From SIG653 sp964509125 (lineage in GTDB: Bacteria > Bacillota > Clostridia > Oscillospirales > CAG-382), in assembly GCA_964509125.1 (NCBI GenBank), contig CAZDVZ010000020.1:1-36636 (forward strand): 36,636 nucleotides of DNA. Direction: 5' to 3'. Each line of letters begins with the position of its first letter. Positions within the stretch are counted from its first letter, which is position 1. Made by a program: the position numbers and the translations under genes. Below the pieces are notes generated by a model. That model was not told where the DNA came from, ran no database searches, and worked only from the letters and a program-made list of their open reading frames with translations. Below are positions 1 to 7,435 of this stretch, piece by piece.

Positions 1-131
1 TTTCTTTTTCTCGGAAACAGCTTGTCCTATCGTGAATTTTGTAAAAAATAGTGTAAATTGGGGTCAAGTTGTTCTTATGTGGTTGCAGGTATGCCATTTT
101 TGCGAAAACCTTCAAAGTGCCGAAAAGCCAG

Positions 132-596
132 TCATATCAAGGGTTTTCGGGCCCTTGGAAATGTGGGTTGTTCTTTGGCGGTCGTGGCATCTGCTGCAAG
201 GTCTTCATTTATGTCTGCGAAGGTATCTCCTGTGTTTTGGATATAAGCCGCTGTCCAAGGGAATCCTGCGGCAGATGCGGGGTAGATGCCTGCTGTATGA
301 TCTATGAAGTAGGCGTCCAAGCCTGCTTCTTGGATCTGTTCCATGGTCATATTGCGGGTAAGTTGATGGATGATAGCCGCAACGATCTCCATGTGCGCGA
401 GTTCTTCTGTGCCGATATCAGTAAGTAAGCCTACAACTTCTTTGTAAGGCATGGTATATCTCTGATTGAGGTATCGCATAGAAGCACCGAGCTCACCATC
501 CGGACCGCCGAGCTGACTCATGATAAGTTTTGCCATGGCGGGATCGGGATTTTTAATGTTTACAGGGTATTGCAATTTTTTATCGTAAGTCCACAT
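132..596 (-). CDS. cotJC: CotJC-like manganese catalase-family spore coat protein, C-terminally truncated
   Basis: The 154-residue product matches the N-terminal two thirds of CotJC, a coat component of the manganese-catalase fold. It begins MWTYDKKLQYPV and keeps the first metal-ligand region (Glu35 in GPDGELGAS, and GTEELAHME with Glu65 and His68). Family members are usually about 190 residues and carry a second Glu/His set in a REREIVH-like segment; here the frame leaves the family pattern after EDLAADAT (about residue 137) and stops at a TGA, so the second half of the di-metal site is missing. The same frame stays open for 18 codons past the TGA, to a TAA at 75-77. The ribosome site GGAG overlaps the cotJB stop, so translation is probably coupled. 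It is the last gene of the operon. Whether it is a pseudogene, an assembly error or a genuine short form is unresolved. Confidence 0.85.
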   Translation of the reverse strand: MWTYDKKLQYPVNIKNPDPAMAKLIMSQLGGPDGELGASMRYLNQRYTMPYKEVVGLLTDIGTEELAHMEIVAAIIHQLTRNMTMEQIQEAGLDAYFIDHTAGIYPASAAGFPWTAAYIQNTGDTFADINEDLAADATTAKEQPTFPRARKPLI

Positions 597-597
597 A

Positions 598-840
598 TTA
601 TTCTCCTTCCCACGGCCAAGGCTGGTTTATCCAGCTCCAGCTATCGCCTGTTACTTCAAAGGCGGTAAGAGGACCATATTTTGCCGTAAAATCCGCGTAT
701 GCATTGTCATATTCCTGTTTCATTTTTTGGTAATATTCCATTGCATTTTCACAATTTGGATGTCCATCCAAGTAAAGTACGGTTTCGTGTAATGCAAACT
801 GAATTGCTTGAAGCCTTCTTAAGTCCTTTGTTCTGTTCAT
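598..840 (-). CDS. cotJB: Spore coat protein CotJB
   Basis: An 80-residue protein with the CotJB signature: an N-terminal helix (LRRLQAIQFALHETVLYLD), the segment HPNCENAMEYY and a C-terminal WSWINQPWPWEGE. CotJB is a small coat component of unknown biochemical role encoded between cotJA and cotJC in many Bacilli and Clostridia. Its ATG overlaps the cotJA TGA (ATGA, 837-840), and the cotJC start follows its stop by one base. These overlaps indicate one translationally coupled operon, presumably expressed in the mother cell during sporulation; I did not find a convincing sporulation sigma-factor site. Confidence 0.95.
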   Translation of the reverse strand: MNRTKDLRRLQAIQFALHETVLYLDGHPNCENAMEYYQKMKQEYDNAYADFTAKYGPLTAFEVTGDSWSWINQPWPWEGE

Positions 841-1064
841 CTATTGCGCCCCTTTCCATATCCCAAGAAGGGCTTATCGAGATCCGCAAAAAGTGTACCC
901 GCCGCAAATGCATCGTCGGTATCGTAAATGTTTTGCCATTGCTGATAAGGTACGTATGACATTGCAAGGGATATGTTTTGAGGGAAAAGCGACGTTTCAT
1001 TTGTTTGAACTTCGTTTCTTTGTCTGCAAAATCCGCAGAAAACTTCGTTTTCGTTTTTGGTCAT
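837..1064 (-). CDS. cotJA: Spore coat protein CotJA
   Basis: A 75-residue product. The C-terminal half carries the conserved CotJA core (MSYVPYQQWQNIYD followed by GTLFADLDKPFLGYG). The N-terminal 30 residues are Asn/Glu/Cys rich and not conserved. AAGGAG lies upstream of the ATG on the minus strand (near 1073-1078). First gene of cotJABC; its four-base overlap with cotJB argues for a single transcript. In Bacillus, CotJA and CotJC interact and are assembled into the coat. The presence of the operon implies that the host forms endospores. Confidence 0.93.
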   Translation of the reverse strand: MTKNENEVFCGFCRQRNEVQTNETSLFPQNISLAMSYVPYQQWQNIYDTDDAFAAGTLFADLDKPFLGYGKGRNR

Positions 1065-1364
1065 TGCGTTTTCTCCTTATTTATTCGAATATCGTCAAAG
1101 TTCTTTGCCGACTTCAATATCAATATATGCCACGCAGATTATTTTGTTACACCCCGAGCTGCCTCTGTCGTTTAGCGCCTGATTTTAATCCTGTCAATTT
1201 GCTATCACTGCTTGCTTTTGCTGAGTAAAAATAACGGAAAAAACAATGAATAAAATCTTCCCTTAAAAAAATATTTATCAAAAGAAAAAACAGGGTAGAT
1301 TTTTGCTAAAAAGTATGATACAATGCAGTCATATAAAACTTAAAAAATGATAAGGAGCGTTTTT
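1065..1364. other. Intergenic region between cotJABC and the GH3 gene
   Basis: About 300 bp separating divergent genes. The right end holds the extended -10 promoter of the GH3 gene (1316-1324). The left end holds only the cotJA ribosome site. TTGACA on the minus strand near 1192-1197 has no acceptable -10 at 16-18 bp. No convincing small gene or RNA seen. Confidence 0.6.
1316..1324 (+). promoter_or_regulatory. Extended -10 promoter for the GH3 gene
   Basis: TGATACAAT fits an extended -10 (TGn then TACAAT), 41 bp before the chosen start codon. No good -35 is visible at normal spacing. The same TGn-TAnAAT pattern occurs in several other promoters of this window. Confidence 0.55.
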
Positions 1365-4037
1365 ATGGATATCTCCACGGTATGCAGAAAGGTCGCTGCG
1401 GAAGGCGCAGTGCTTCTCAAAAACGAAAAAAAAGTACTTCCCTTAAAAAAAGGTACAAAAGTTGCTCTTTTTGGAAGAATGCAAACTACTTATTACAAAA
1501 GCGGAACAGGTTCGGGGGGGCTTGTTCATTTAGTGAAAGAACCTTGCATTTTGGAGGCTTTGAAAAGTGACGAGGATATTTTTCTTGACGAAGAACTTGT
1601 TTCAATCTATGAAAATTGGGTAAAAGATCATCCGTTTAATGACGGCGGAGGAGTTTGGGCGGGCGAGCCTTGGTTTCAGGAAGAAATGCCTGTAGATTAT
1701 GCTTTAGCCAAAACCGTTTCCGAAAGAAACGAGGTTGCCGTTGTAATCATTGGAAGAACAGCGGGTGAGGATCATGATAACGCAAACGAAAGCGGCAGTT
1801 ACAGCCTTACAAATGTTGAAGAAGATCTTTTAAAGAACGTAACATCAAATTTTGAAAAAGTTGTTGTTGCTCTTAATGTTGGAAATATCATTGATCTTTC
1901 TTTCCTTGACAGATATAATGTTTCGTCACTTCTTTACATATGGCAAGGAGGCATGGAGGGAGATAAAGCCTTTGCAGACATTCTAACGGGTAAAACTGCT
2001 CCCAGCGGTAAGCTGACAGACACACAGGCGATTAATATTTCGGATTATCCTTCCGATAAAAATTTTGGTGCAGAAAATAAAAATATTTATGAAGAAGATA
2101 TTTATGTAGGTTACAGATATTTTGAAACCTTTGCCAAGGATAAGGTTCGTTTTCCTTTTGGGTTTGGACTTACTTACACAACTTTTGACGTAAAAGCGGA
2201 AGCACAGGAAAAAGACGGACTTATCATAGTTCATGCTACTGTTAAAAATACAGGGGAAAGCACCGGTAGAGAAGTTGTTCAGGTTTATTACAATGCACCT
2301 ACAGGAAAATTGGGGACGCCTGCAAGACAGCTTGTTGCTTTTGCAAAAACGAAGGATATTCCTGCGGGGGAAACTGAAAATGTTGTCCTTTCGTTCTCTG
2401 TAGATGAAATGTCTTCGTATGATGACAGTGGAGTGACGGGCAATAAATCTTGCTATGTTTTGGAAAAAGGCGACTATGAAATTTTTGTGGGAACTTGTGT
2501 TCGCTGTGCTAAACCTGTGTTTACATACATGGTAAAGGAAGATACGGTTACAGCTAAATTAGAAGAAGTTATGGCTCCTGTAGAGAATTTTAAACGTCTC
2601 GTAGCACGGGAGAAAGACGGAAAGATTATTGAATCATATGAAGCTGTTCCCACGGCTACCATCGATCTGCTTTCGAGAATAAATGAAAGACGTCCTGAAG
2701 ATATTGCGTATTCCGGCAACCAAGGGATTAAACTTAAAGACGTTAAGGAAGGCAAAAATACCATTGAAGAGTTTGTTTCCCAACTTACAGATACCCAGCT
2801 TGCTGCCCTTGTGTGCGGTGAAGGTATGGGATCTCCCAAAGCCACGCCCGGAACCGTTGGTGCTGTCGGCGGACAATGCGAAGACCTTCAAGACTACGGT
2901 ATACCCGTTTGTTGCGTTACCGATGGTCCTTCGGGAATCAGACTTGATACAGGTAAAAAAGCATCATTGATTCCAAACGGAACATTGCTTGCCTCAACTT
3001 GGGATATTGATGTTGTTCAAGATATTTACTCTTGCATAGGAAAAGAACTCAAAGATAATTGTGTTGATTCTTTGCTCGGTCCGGGTATTAACATTCACCG
3101 CCATCCTCTTTGCGGAAGAAATTTTGAATATTTTTCCGAAGATCCGTTTCTTGCAGGTAAGATTGCCGCAGCAAGTACGAGAGGCATTGGAAAATTTGGA
3201 GCATATGCCACAATAAAGCATTTTGTATGCAATAACCAAGAAAAGAATCGTCATAGCTGTGAATCTGTTGTTTCAGAACGTGCTCTTCGTGAGATTTACT
3301 TGAAACCCTTTGAAATTGCGGTAAAAGAAGGTAAAAATGTTCTTATAATGACATCTTACAATCCCGTTAATGGATATTGGTCTGCTTCAAATTATGATCT
3401 CAACACAACGGTTTTGAGAAAAGAATGGAAGTTTGATAATTTTGTAATGACGGATTGGTGGGCAAAATGTAATTTAGAAGCTCATGGTATTGCGGATGTT
3501 CATAAAACTCAGGCTATGGTTAGAGCGTGGAACGATGTTTACATGGTTTGCGAAAATGCAAATTCTAAGGCCGATACTGTTTTGAAAGGATTGAAATCGG
3601 GCTATATTTCAAGGGGCGATATCCAAAAGTGTGTTATTACTATTTTAAATTGGATTATTAGAACAAACACCTTTGAAGAATATGTATCAAACGGATGCAA
3701 AGCAAAATATCCGGTTTCTATTGACGAATCGAAATTTAAATATATTTCGTCTTTGGAGGGTATTGACGCTGATACAGTTTACGGCTTGAAGGGTGAAAAT
3801 AGGAAAAAGGGATTGTTTACCTTTACTATTTCCAGCGATGCAGATGTTCTCTCTCAAAATATTATTACAGTTAAGGTCGATTGGGAAGTTGTTACCATTT
3901 CAATTCCCGGAACAAAGGGTGAAAAAATTGAAGTTAAACGCTTTATCTGGGTTGGCGACGGGGAAGAAGGAAATCATAAATTTTCTGTTTCTCACAGCGA
4001 CCTTATTAAGATACATAACGTGGATTTGAAACAGTGA
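1365..4037 (+). CDS. Glycoside hydrolase family 3 beta-glucosidase, domain-permuted
   Basis: An 890-residue GH3 enzyme, probably releasing terminal beta-linked glucose or xylose from oligosaccharides; no signal peptide, so cytoplasmic. The domain order is swapped: the alpha/beta sandwich domain comes first (about 1-240, AAEGAVLLKNEKKVLPL to FPFGFGLTYT), then an FnIII-like domain (about 275-400), and the catalytic TIM barrel is C-terminal (about 460-790). The barrel keeps VTDGPSGIR, GPGINIHRHPLCGRNFEYFSEDP, KHF and the nucleophile motif MTDWW with Asp697. This permuted architecture is known from rumen and gut Clostridia. ATG at 1365 was chosen because AAGGAG sits 8 bases upstream; an in-frame ATG at 1347 lacks a ribosome site. 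Monocistronic: own promoter, and a terminator at 4105. Confidence 0.93.
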   Translation: MDISTVCRKVAAEGAVLLKNEKKVLPLKKGTKVALFGRMQTTYYKSGTGSGGLVHLVKEPCILEALKSDEDIFLDEELVSIYENWVKDHPFNDGGGVWAGEPWFQEEMPVDYALAKTVSERNEVAVVIIGRTAGEDHDNANESGSYSLTNVEEDLLKNVTSNFEKVVVALNVGNIIDLSFLDRYNVSSLLYIWQGGMEGDKAFADILTGKTAPSGKLTDTQAINISDYPSDKNFGAENKNIYEEDIYVGYRYFETFAKDKVRFPFGFGLTYTTFDVKAEAQEKDGLIIVHATVKNTGESTGREVVQVYYNAPTGKLGTPARQLVAFAKTKDIPAGETENVVLSFSVDEMSSYDDSGVTGNKSCYVLEKGDYEIFVGTCVRCAKPVFTYMVKEDTVTAKLEEVMAPVENFKRLVAREKDGKIIESYEAVPTATIDLLSRINERRPEDIAYSGNQGIKLKDVKEGKNTIEEFVSQLTDTQLAALVCGEGMGSPKATPGTVGAVGGQCEDLQDYGIPVCCVTDGPSGIRLDTGKKASLIPNGTLLASTWDIDVVQDIYSCIGKELKDNCVDSLLGPGINIHRHPLCGRNFEYFSEDPFLAGKIAAASTRGIGKFGAYATIKHFVCNNQEKNRHSCESVVSERALREIYLKPFEIAVKEGKNVLIMTSYNPVNGYWSASNYDLNTTVLRKEWKFDNFVMTDWWAKCNLEAHGIADVHKTQAMVRAWNDVYMVCENANSKADTVLKGLKSGYISRGDIQKCVITILNWIIRTNTFEEYVSNGCKAKYPVSIDESKFKYISSLEGIDADTVYGLKGENRKKGLFTFTISSDADVLSQNIITVKVDWEVVTISIPGTKGEKIEVKRFIWVGDGEEGNHKFSVSHSDLIKIHNVDLKQ

Positions 4038-4104
4038 TGCTTTGTCAACATTAAAATGTTTTGTTTAGCATTTTTTGCATCCTTCTATCAATATAAAAGA
4101 AGGA

Positions 4105-4136
4105 ACTGTAAAAAAACAAATTCGTTTTTTCACAGT
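4105..4136 (+). terminator. Intrinsic terminator after the GH3 gene
   Basis: Stem ACTGTaAAAAAAC / GTTTTTTcACAGT (13 positions, one mismatch), loop AAATTC. The core AAAAAACAAATTCGTTTTTT is identical to the hairpin core at 25411-25450. Confidence 0.75.
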
Positions 4137-4139
4137 ATC

Positions 4140-4335
4140 TTAAGTTAAGAAAAAGACAAGTTTAAAAAGCTTGCGTGTCTTGTGGGAGAAATTAACTAAA
4201 ACCGAATAGGACGAGAAAAATCCATCATAGACGAAAGCCTGTGATGGATTTTTTGTGCCGTAAAAGTTAACAGCTTGTTTATTGGGCTTTTTTCTTTGAT
4301 TGGTGGTGTGTTGTGCTAAAAAGGAGGTGAAACAA
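4140..4335 (+). other. Structured intergenic segment with terminator hairpin, possible small RNA or leader
   Basis: After the GH3 terminator lie nested complementary segments: AGTTAA near 4143 with TTAACT near 4193, enclosing AAGACA / TGTCTT. A perfect 11-bp hairpin follows (AAAATCCATCA at 4217-4227, TGATGGATTTT at 4242-4252) with a T run, that is, an intrinsic terminator on the plus strand. About 65 bp further on is a strong Shine-Dalgarno with a nine-codon ORF. No promoter was found between the two terminators. No known riboswitch family recognised. Confidence 0.4.
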
Positions 4336-4365
4336 ATGAGCAACGTAATAAATATTTTTCGTTAA
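4336..4365 (+). CDS. Nine-codon ORF behind a near-perfect Shine-Dalgarno
   Basis: ATG at 4336 is preceded by AAAAAGGAGGTGAAACAA, one of the best ribosome sites in the window, but the frame encodes only MSNVINIFR before TAA. It overlaps the 3' end of the convergent ferredoxin-like gene by four bases. It could be a leader peptide, the remnant 5' end of a deleted gene, or chance. No function is proposed. Confidence 0.25.
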   Translation: MSNVINIFR

Positions 4366-5057
4366 TCTAATATTCTACCATCCGTAGAAATTGTGACTAT
4401 CCTCCAAGGAATAAATTTTCCGCTTGCCATCAAAGCGCGCTTAACTGCATTTTCAATTCCACCACAGCAAGGTACTTCCATACGGATGACGGTCACACTC
4501 TTGATGTCGTTGTTTGCGAGAATCTCTGTAAGTTTTTCAGAATAATCGACATCGTCGAGCTTGGGGCAGCCAATTAAAGTGACGTTATTGCGGATGAACT
4601 CATTGTGGAAATTTCCGTAAGCGTAAGCCGTGCAATCTGCCGCTACAAGCAGATTGGCACCGCCAAAATAAGGCGCATTCACAGGAACGAGCTTGATCTG
4701 TACGGGCCATTGAGACAGCCGACTTGATACGTAAGGCGTAGAAGCAGGTACGGAATAAGTGTCGCGCTTGATTGCTTTGGAGGCTGTACCCGGGCAACCG
4801 CAAGGCAGCGGCGACGGCTTTTTTTGTTTTGACGCAAGAACTGCTGCTTCATCATAAGCAGGTGCTTCTCGCTCTTCAAAGGTAATTGCATCCACAGGAC
4901 ACGCCGGCAGACAATCTCCCAGCCCGTCGCAGTAGTCCTCGCGGGTGAGCTTCGCTTTACCGTTTACCATTTCAATAGCGCCTTCATGACAAGCTGCGGC
5001 ACACGCGCCGCATCCGTTGCATTTTTCTTCATCAATTTTTATAATTTTTCGTATCAT
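4362..5057 (-). CDS. 4Fe-4S ferredoxin-domain protein next to a Crp/Fnr regulator
   Basis: A 231-residue cytoplasmic protein. The N-terminal 60 residues form a bacterial ferredoxin domain: CNGCGACAAACHEGAIEM is a full CxxCxxCxxxC motif, and CDGLGDCLPACP is a second cluster motif with altered spacing. The remainder is a globular domain with more Cys clusters (LPCGCPGT, IGCPKLDD, PCCGGIE). Proteins of this type are common in anaerobes, often beside a Crp/Fnr regulator and sometimes with hybrid-cluster protein genes; a role in redox or nitrosative stress is inferred from that pattern, not shown. It is transcribed divergently from the regulator at 5146, and their promoters overlap at 5073-5101. 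Confidence 0.8.
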   Translation of the reverse strand: MIRKIIKIDEEKCNGCGACAAACHEGAIEMVNGKAKLTREDYCDGLGDCLPACPVDAITFEEREAPAYDEAAVLASKQKKPSPLPCGCPGTASKAIKRDTYSVPASTPYVSSRLSQWPVQIKLVPVNAPYFGGANLLVAADCTAYAYGNFHNEFIRNNVTLIGCPKLDDVDYSEKLTEILANNDIKSVTVIRMEVPCCGGIENAVKRALMASGKFIPWRIVTISTDGRILD

Positions 5058-5072
5058 TATTATGCTCCTCTC

Positions 5073-5101
5073 TTGACTTTATGCGATTATTATAGTACAA
5101 T
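5073..5101 (+). promoter_or_regulatory. Sigma-A promoter of the Crp/Fnr gene, overlapping a divergent promoter
   Basis: TTGACT (5073-5078), 17-bp spacer, TACAAT (5096-5101). On the minus strand TATAAT overlaps the same region and probably serves the divergent ferredoxin gene, so the two promoters may interfere with each other. Confidence 0.75.
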
Positions 5102-5116
5102 TAATAAAACAAGTCG

Positions 5117-5130
5117 GTTGTTTTTACAAC
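5117..5130. promoter_or_regulatory. Candidate operator palindrome
   Basis: GTTGTTTTTACAAC is a perfect GTTGT-N4-ACAAC inverted repeat about 16-29 bp after the -10 of the regulator gene and upstream of the divergent one. Its position suits autoregulation by the Crp/Fnr protein, though it does not resemble the classical TTGAT-N4-ATCAA Fnr box. Confidence 0.4.
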
Positions 5131-5145
5131 AGAAAGAGATGCTTT

Positions 5146-5805
5146 GTGAAGAAATATATTCCAATATTGAAAAAAGCACAGTTGTTTGCGGGCGTATCAG
5201 ATGACGAGATAGTGGAGATGCTGTCTTGCCTTGACGCAAGATTATGTAAATATAAAAAAGGCGAGTACGTATTTCGTCAAGGTGAACATCTGAATCATAT
5301 TACGGTACTGGTCGAGGGTGAGCTTCACATCCAAAAAGATGATTATTGGGGCAACCGAAGTATTATTAACCGGGTTGATGTTGGAGAGATGTTTGGTGAA
5401 GCCTATATCGCCCGAGAAAGCGAGGCGATTCTTAACGACGTTGTTGCGATGGAGGATAGCGCGGTTGTATTTTTTGATGTAAAACGAATTATTACGGTCT
5501 GTGCTTCATCGTGCCGTTTTCATTCCATGGTGGTGCAAAATCTATTTTTTGCCATATCTGATAAAAATAGAAAGCTTGTTCAGAAGATCGGGCATATCTC
5601 AAAGCGGTCTACAAGAGAGAAACTGATATCCTATCTGTCCGAAGAAGCGAAAAGGCAGAACAGCGCATCGTTTATTATTCCGTTTAATCGCCAGCAGCTC
5701 GCAGATTTTCTTTCGGTGGACAGGAGTGCTATGTCAAATGAGCTTTGCAAGATGCGCGACGAGGGCCTATTGGAGTTTCATAAAAGCACATTTAAGTTGT
5801 TATAA
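5146..5805 (+). CDS. Crp/Fnr family transcriptional regulator
   Basis: A 219-residue regulator. An N-terminal cyclic-nucleotide-binding-type beta barrel (about 10-120: FRQGEHLNHITVLVEGELHI, GEMFGEAYIA) is followed by a dimerisation helix and a C-terminal winged HTH (RQQLADFLSVDRSAMSNEL, then LLEFHKSTFKLL). It lacks the N-terminal Cys cluster of oxygen-sensing Fnr. The start is a GTG with AGAAAGAGA upstream; a nearby ATG at 5139 is out of frame. The likely target is the adjacent 4Fe-4S protein. The effector is unknown. Confidence 0.9.
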   Translation: MKKYIPILKKAQLFAGVSDDEIVEMLSCLDARLCKYKKGEYVFRQGEHLNHITVLVEGELHIQKDDYWGNRSIINRVDVGEMFGEAYIARESEAILNDVVAMEDSAVVFFDVKRIITVCASSCRFHSMVVQNLFFAISDKNRKLVQKIGHISKRSTREKLISYLSEEAKRQNSASFIIPFNRQQLADFLSVDRSAMSNELCKMRDEGLLEFHKSTFKLL

Positions 5806-5923
5806 AGCAACAATGATTGTTTTGGAATTGCTAATATAGAGGATTGATTTTTGACATTTGGTTGTTAGAATGATTCGTGAATGGGGTTGGCTGCAGAATA
5901 TTTACCGATAATGAATGACCAAT

Positions 5924-5955
5924 GAGGTCTGACCGAATACGAACGGTCAGACCTC
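5924..5955. terminator. Bidirectional terminator hairpin
   Basis: A perfect 11-bp stem GAGGTCTGACC / GGTCAGACCTC with a 10-base loop, followed by GATTTTATT. It lies between the convergent Crp/Fnr gene and the DUF421 gene and can serve both. Confidence 0.8.
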
Positions 5956-6004
5956 GATTTTATTCTTATCCGCACTCTTGATTTCGGTATGGGATATGAC
6001 AAAA

Positions 6005-6682
6005 TCACTCGTTGGAATAGAGTGTCAGCTTGTCCTCTTCGGGGAGATAAATGCCGAGAAATATTTCTTTTGCCTCCTTGTGTCCTTGCGATTTCAACTG
6101 CTTTGTAAGCCAATTTGAGTCAAGCCCCATGCGAGAAAGATTTTCCTCCATTACACACCCATCCATAATGACTTCCACGCCGATGTGGGTTGCTTTGGCT
6201 GTAATCTTCAGATCTTCGGGCGTTACAGGGCGGTTTGCCCCTTTGGGAAGTATAGAAATCTTGCCATTGTGTTCAAACACCGCCGTTTGTATTTCGTTCA
6301 GATCAAAATATCCTTGTTCGCGGCAGAGTAACATAAATTCGGAAATGTCAAGTTTGGCTTTCTTTAAATTCACACGGTACAGCTTTCCATTATCCAAAAT
6401 TATAGATGGTGTACCGTTGATATATTTTCTTGTTTTCGGAATTTTTTGCGTGAGTAGATCAAATAGAATTGATACACCACCGTAAATGACGAGAGCAATC
6501 AAGGGCTTCCACGGCTCCTCCAGATCGGTTGCAAGTTCTGCGCCTATGGAACCGATGGTGATGCCGCTAATATAATCGAAAAAGTCAAGCTGCGAAACTT
6601 GTTTATGCCCCATAATTTTTGCGATGATAAACAGCGAAAAAACAGAGAGAAGAGTTGTTGCTATTATTTTAATAATATCCAT
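6005..6682 (-). CDS. DUF421 (YetF/YcaP-type) membrane protein
   Basis: 225 residues. The N-terminal part holds about three membrane segments (IIKIIATTLLSVFSLFIIAK; the DYISGITIGSIGAELA hairpin region; PLIALVIYGGVSILFDLL). The soluble C-terminal domain is typical of DUF421 (NGTPSIILDNGKLYRVNLKKAKLDISEFMLLCREQ as spaced motifs, FDLNEIQTAVFEHNGKISIL). DUF421 proteins are inner-membrane proteins of unknown function, some linked to spores in Bacilli. GGAGG precedes the ATG. Monocistronic, ending at the shared hairpin at 5924-5955. Confidence 0.9.
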   Translation of the reverse strand: MDIIKIIATTLLSVFSLFIIAKIMGHKQVSQLDFFDYISGITIGSIGAELATDLEEPWKPLIALVIYGGVSILFDLLTQKIPKTRKYINGTPSIILDNGKLYRVNLKKAKLDISEFMLLCREQGYFDLNEIQTAVFEHNGKISILPKGANRPVTPEDLKITAKATHIGVEVIMDGCVMEENLSRMGLDSNWLTKQLKSQGHKEAKEIFLGIYLPEEDKLTLYSNE

Positions 6683-6821
6683 TCTTTGCCTCCGGATTAT
6701 TTCTTGTTATTTTTTCCAAAAACATTTGGAGTATACAATCTCACAGAAATCTTTTGTGACAATATTATGTAAAGAGTTTTATAAATGAAGTGAGGCTTGG
6801 AGATGTACGAGCTGAACAATT

Positions 6822-7128
6822 TTATTGTGTTATAATGATGAATGGATTTAAGTTTGAAAATAGTGCTTTCGTTTTTGTTTTGTCTCGAAAATTTGTTACG
6901 AAGCTATATATTAAGAGGTACGCACACAATGTTGCAAGCGTACCTTTAAAAAGTAAATTTGTTATTGTAGAATTTAATAGTGTCAGCATGGGAATCATCA
7001 TAAAGAAAAGCGCACCAACTCTTGCACTTACTCCGGCATCTGTATGTCCTCTGCCGAACAGTTTAATTATACCGGTGATTCGCTTTGATCGTTTCCTTGA
7101 TATTTTGAAAATCGTTTTTTCGCTTCAT
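6822..7128 (-). pseudogene. Frameshifted small membrane-protein remnant
   Basis: AGGAGGGG (7132-7139, minus) sits before ATG at 7128, but this frame stops after 21 codons (MKRKNDFQNIKETIKANHRYN). A shift of one base near codon 16 opens a second frame running RITGIIKLFGRGHTDAG, SARVGALFFMMIPMLTLLN, STITNLLFKGTLATLCAYLL and on to a TAA at 6822-6824. A charged N-terminus, hydrophobic helices and a strong ribosome site suggest a once-real membrane protein broken by a frameshift. I do not recognise the family. An 8-bp hairpin (AGGTACGC 6916-6923 / GCGTACCT 6938-6945) lies within it. A long ORF on the plus strand here is its antisense shadow. Confidence 0.45.
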
Positions 7129-7151
7129 TTTACCCCTCCTATACAGAACCA

Positions 7152-7180
7152 AAAAGCGAGACGTTTATCGCCTCGCTTTT
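7152..7180 (-). terminator. Terminator of the coiled-coil gene
   Basis: AAAAGCGAG / CTCGCTTTT, a perfect 9-bp stem with a T tract on the minus strand, 10 bp past the stop codon. Confidence 0.85.
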
Positions 7181-7189
7181 CGTATTGAT

Positions 7190-7435
7190 TTACTTCTTTG
7201 CCGCGTCAATGCGAGCTTCGGCTTCGGCTTGACGTTTCTTTGCTTCTGCTATTTGTTCGTCTCTTTCCGCTTGCATCATAGCTTTGCGCTTTTCGGGATT
7301 TCTCATCGCCTTTGCTTCTTCCCATTGTGCTTTTGATTCAGCTTTTGTAGCTTTGAAATTTGCCTTGTCAACCTTGTGCTGAGCTTGTGCACTTTCTTTC
7401 ATGTCCCGGAATGCTTTCTTTAAAAAATTTGCCAT
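7190..7435 (-). CDS. Small highly charged helical protein, conserved hypothetical
   Basis: 81 residues, almost wholly Ala/Lys/Glu/Gln, predicted to be one long helix or coiled coil (MANFLKKAFRDMKESAQAQ, then KANFKATKAESKAQWEEAKAM, ending AEARIDAAKK). No membrane segment or signal. Start ATG at 7435 chosen for AAAGGAG 7 bases upstream; the longer frame from 7462 lacks a ribosome site. Similar small proteins occur as uncharacterised genes in Clostridia; no function can be assigned. Monocistronic, with a clear terminator. Confidence 0.75.
   Translation of the reverse strand: MANFLKKAFRDMKESAQAQHKVDKANFKATKAESKAQWEEAKAMRNPEKRKAMMQAERDEQIAEAKKRQAEAEARIDAAKK

Noticed and set aside
75..134. Readthrough of the cotJC TGA as tryptophan or selenocysteine
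   Set aside because: Other genes here end in TGA and encode Trp with TGG; the 18 extra codons do not resemble the catalase C-terminus, and no clear SECIS-like hairpin was seen.
893..1228. Plus-strand ORF opposite cotJA and the intergenic region
   Set aside because: No ribosome site, no recognisable domain, and it overlaps cotJA, which is certain.
6790..7188. A 132-codon plus-strand ORF
   Set aside because: No ribosome site and no domain; it is antisense to a membrane-protein remnant that has a strong ribosome site and helix-like hydrophobic segments on the minus strand.
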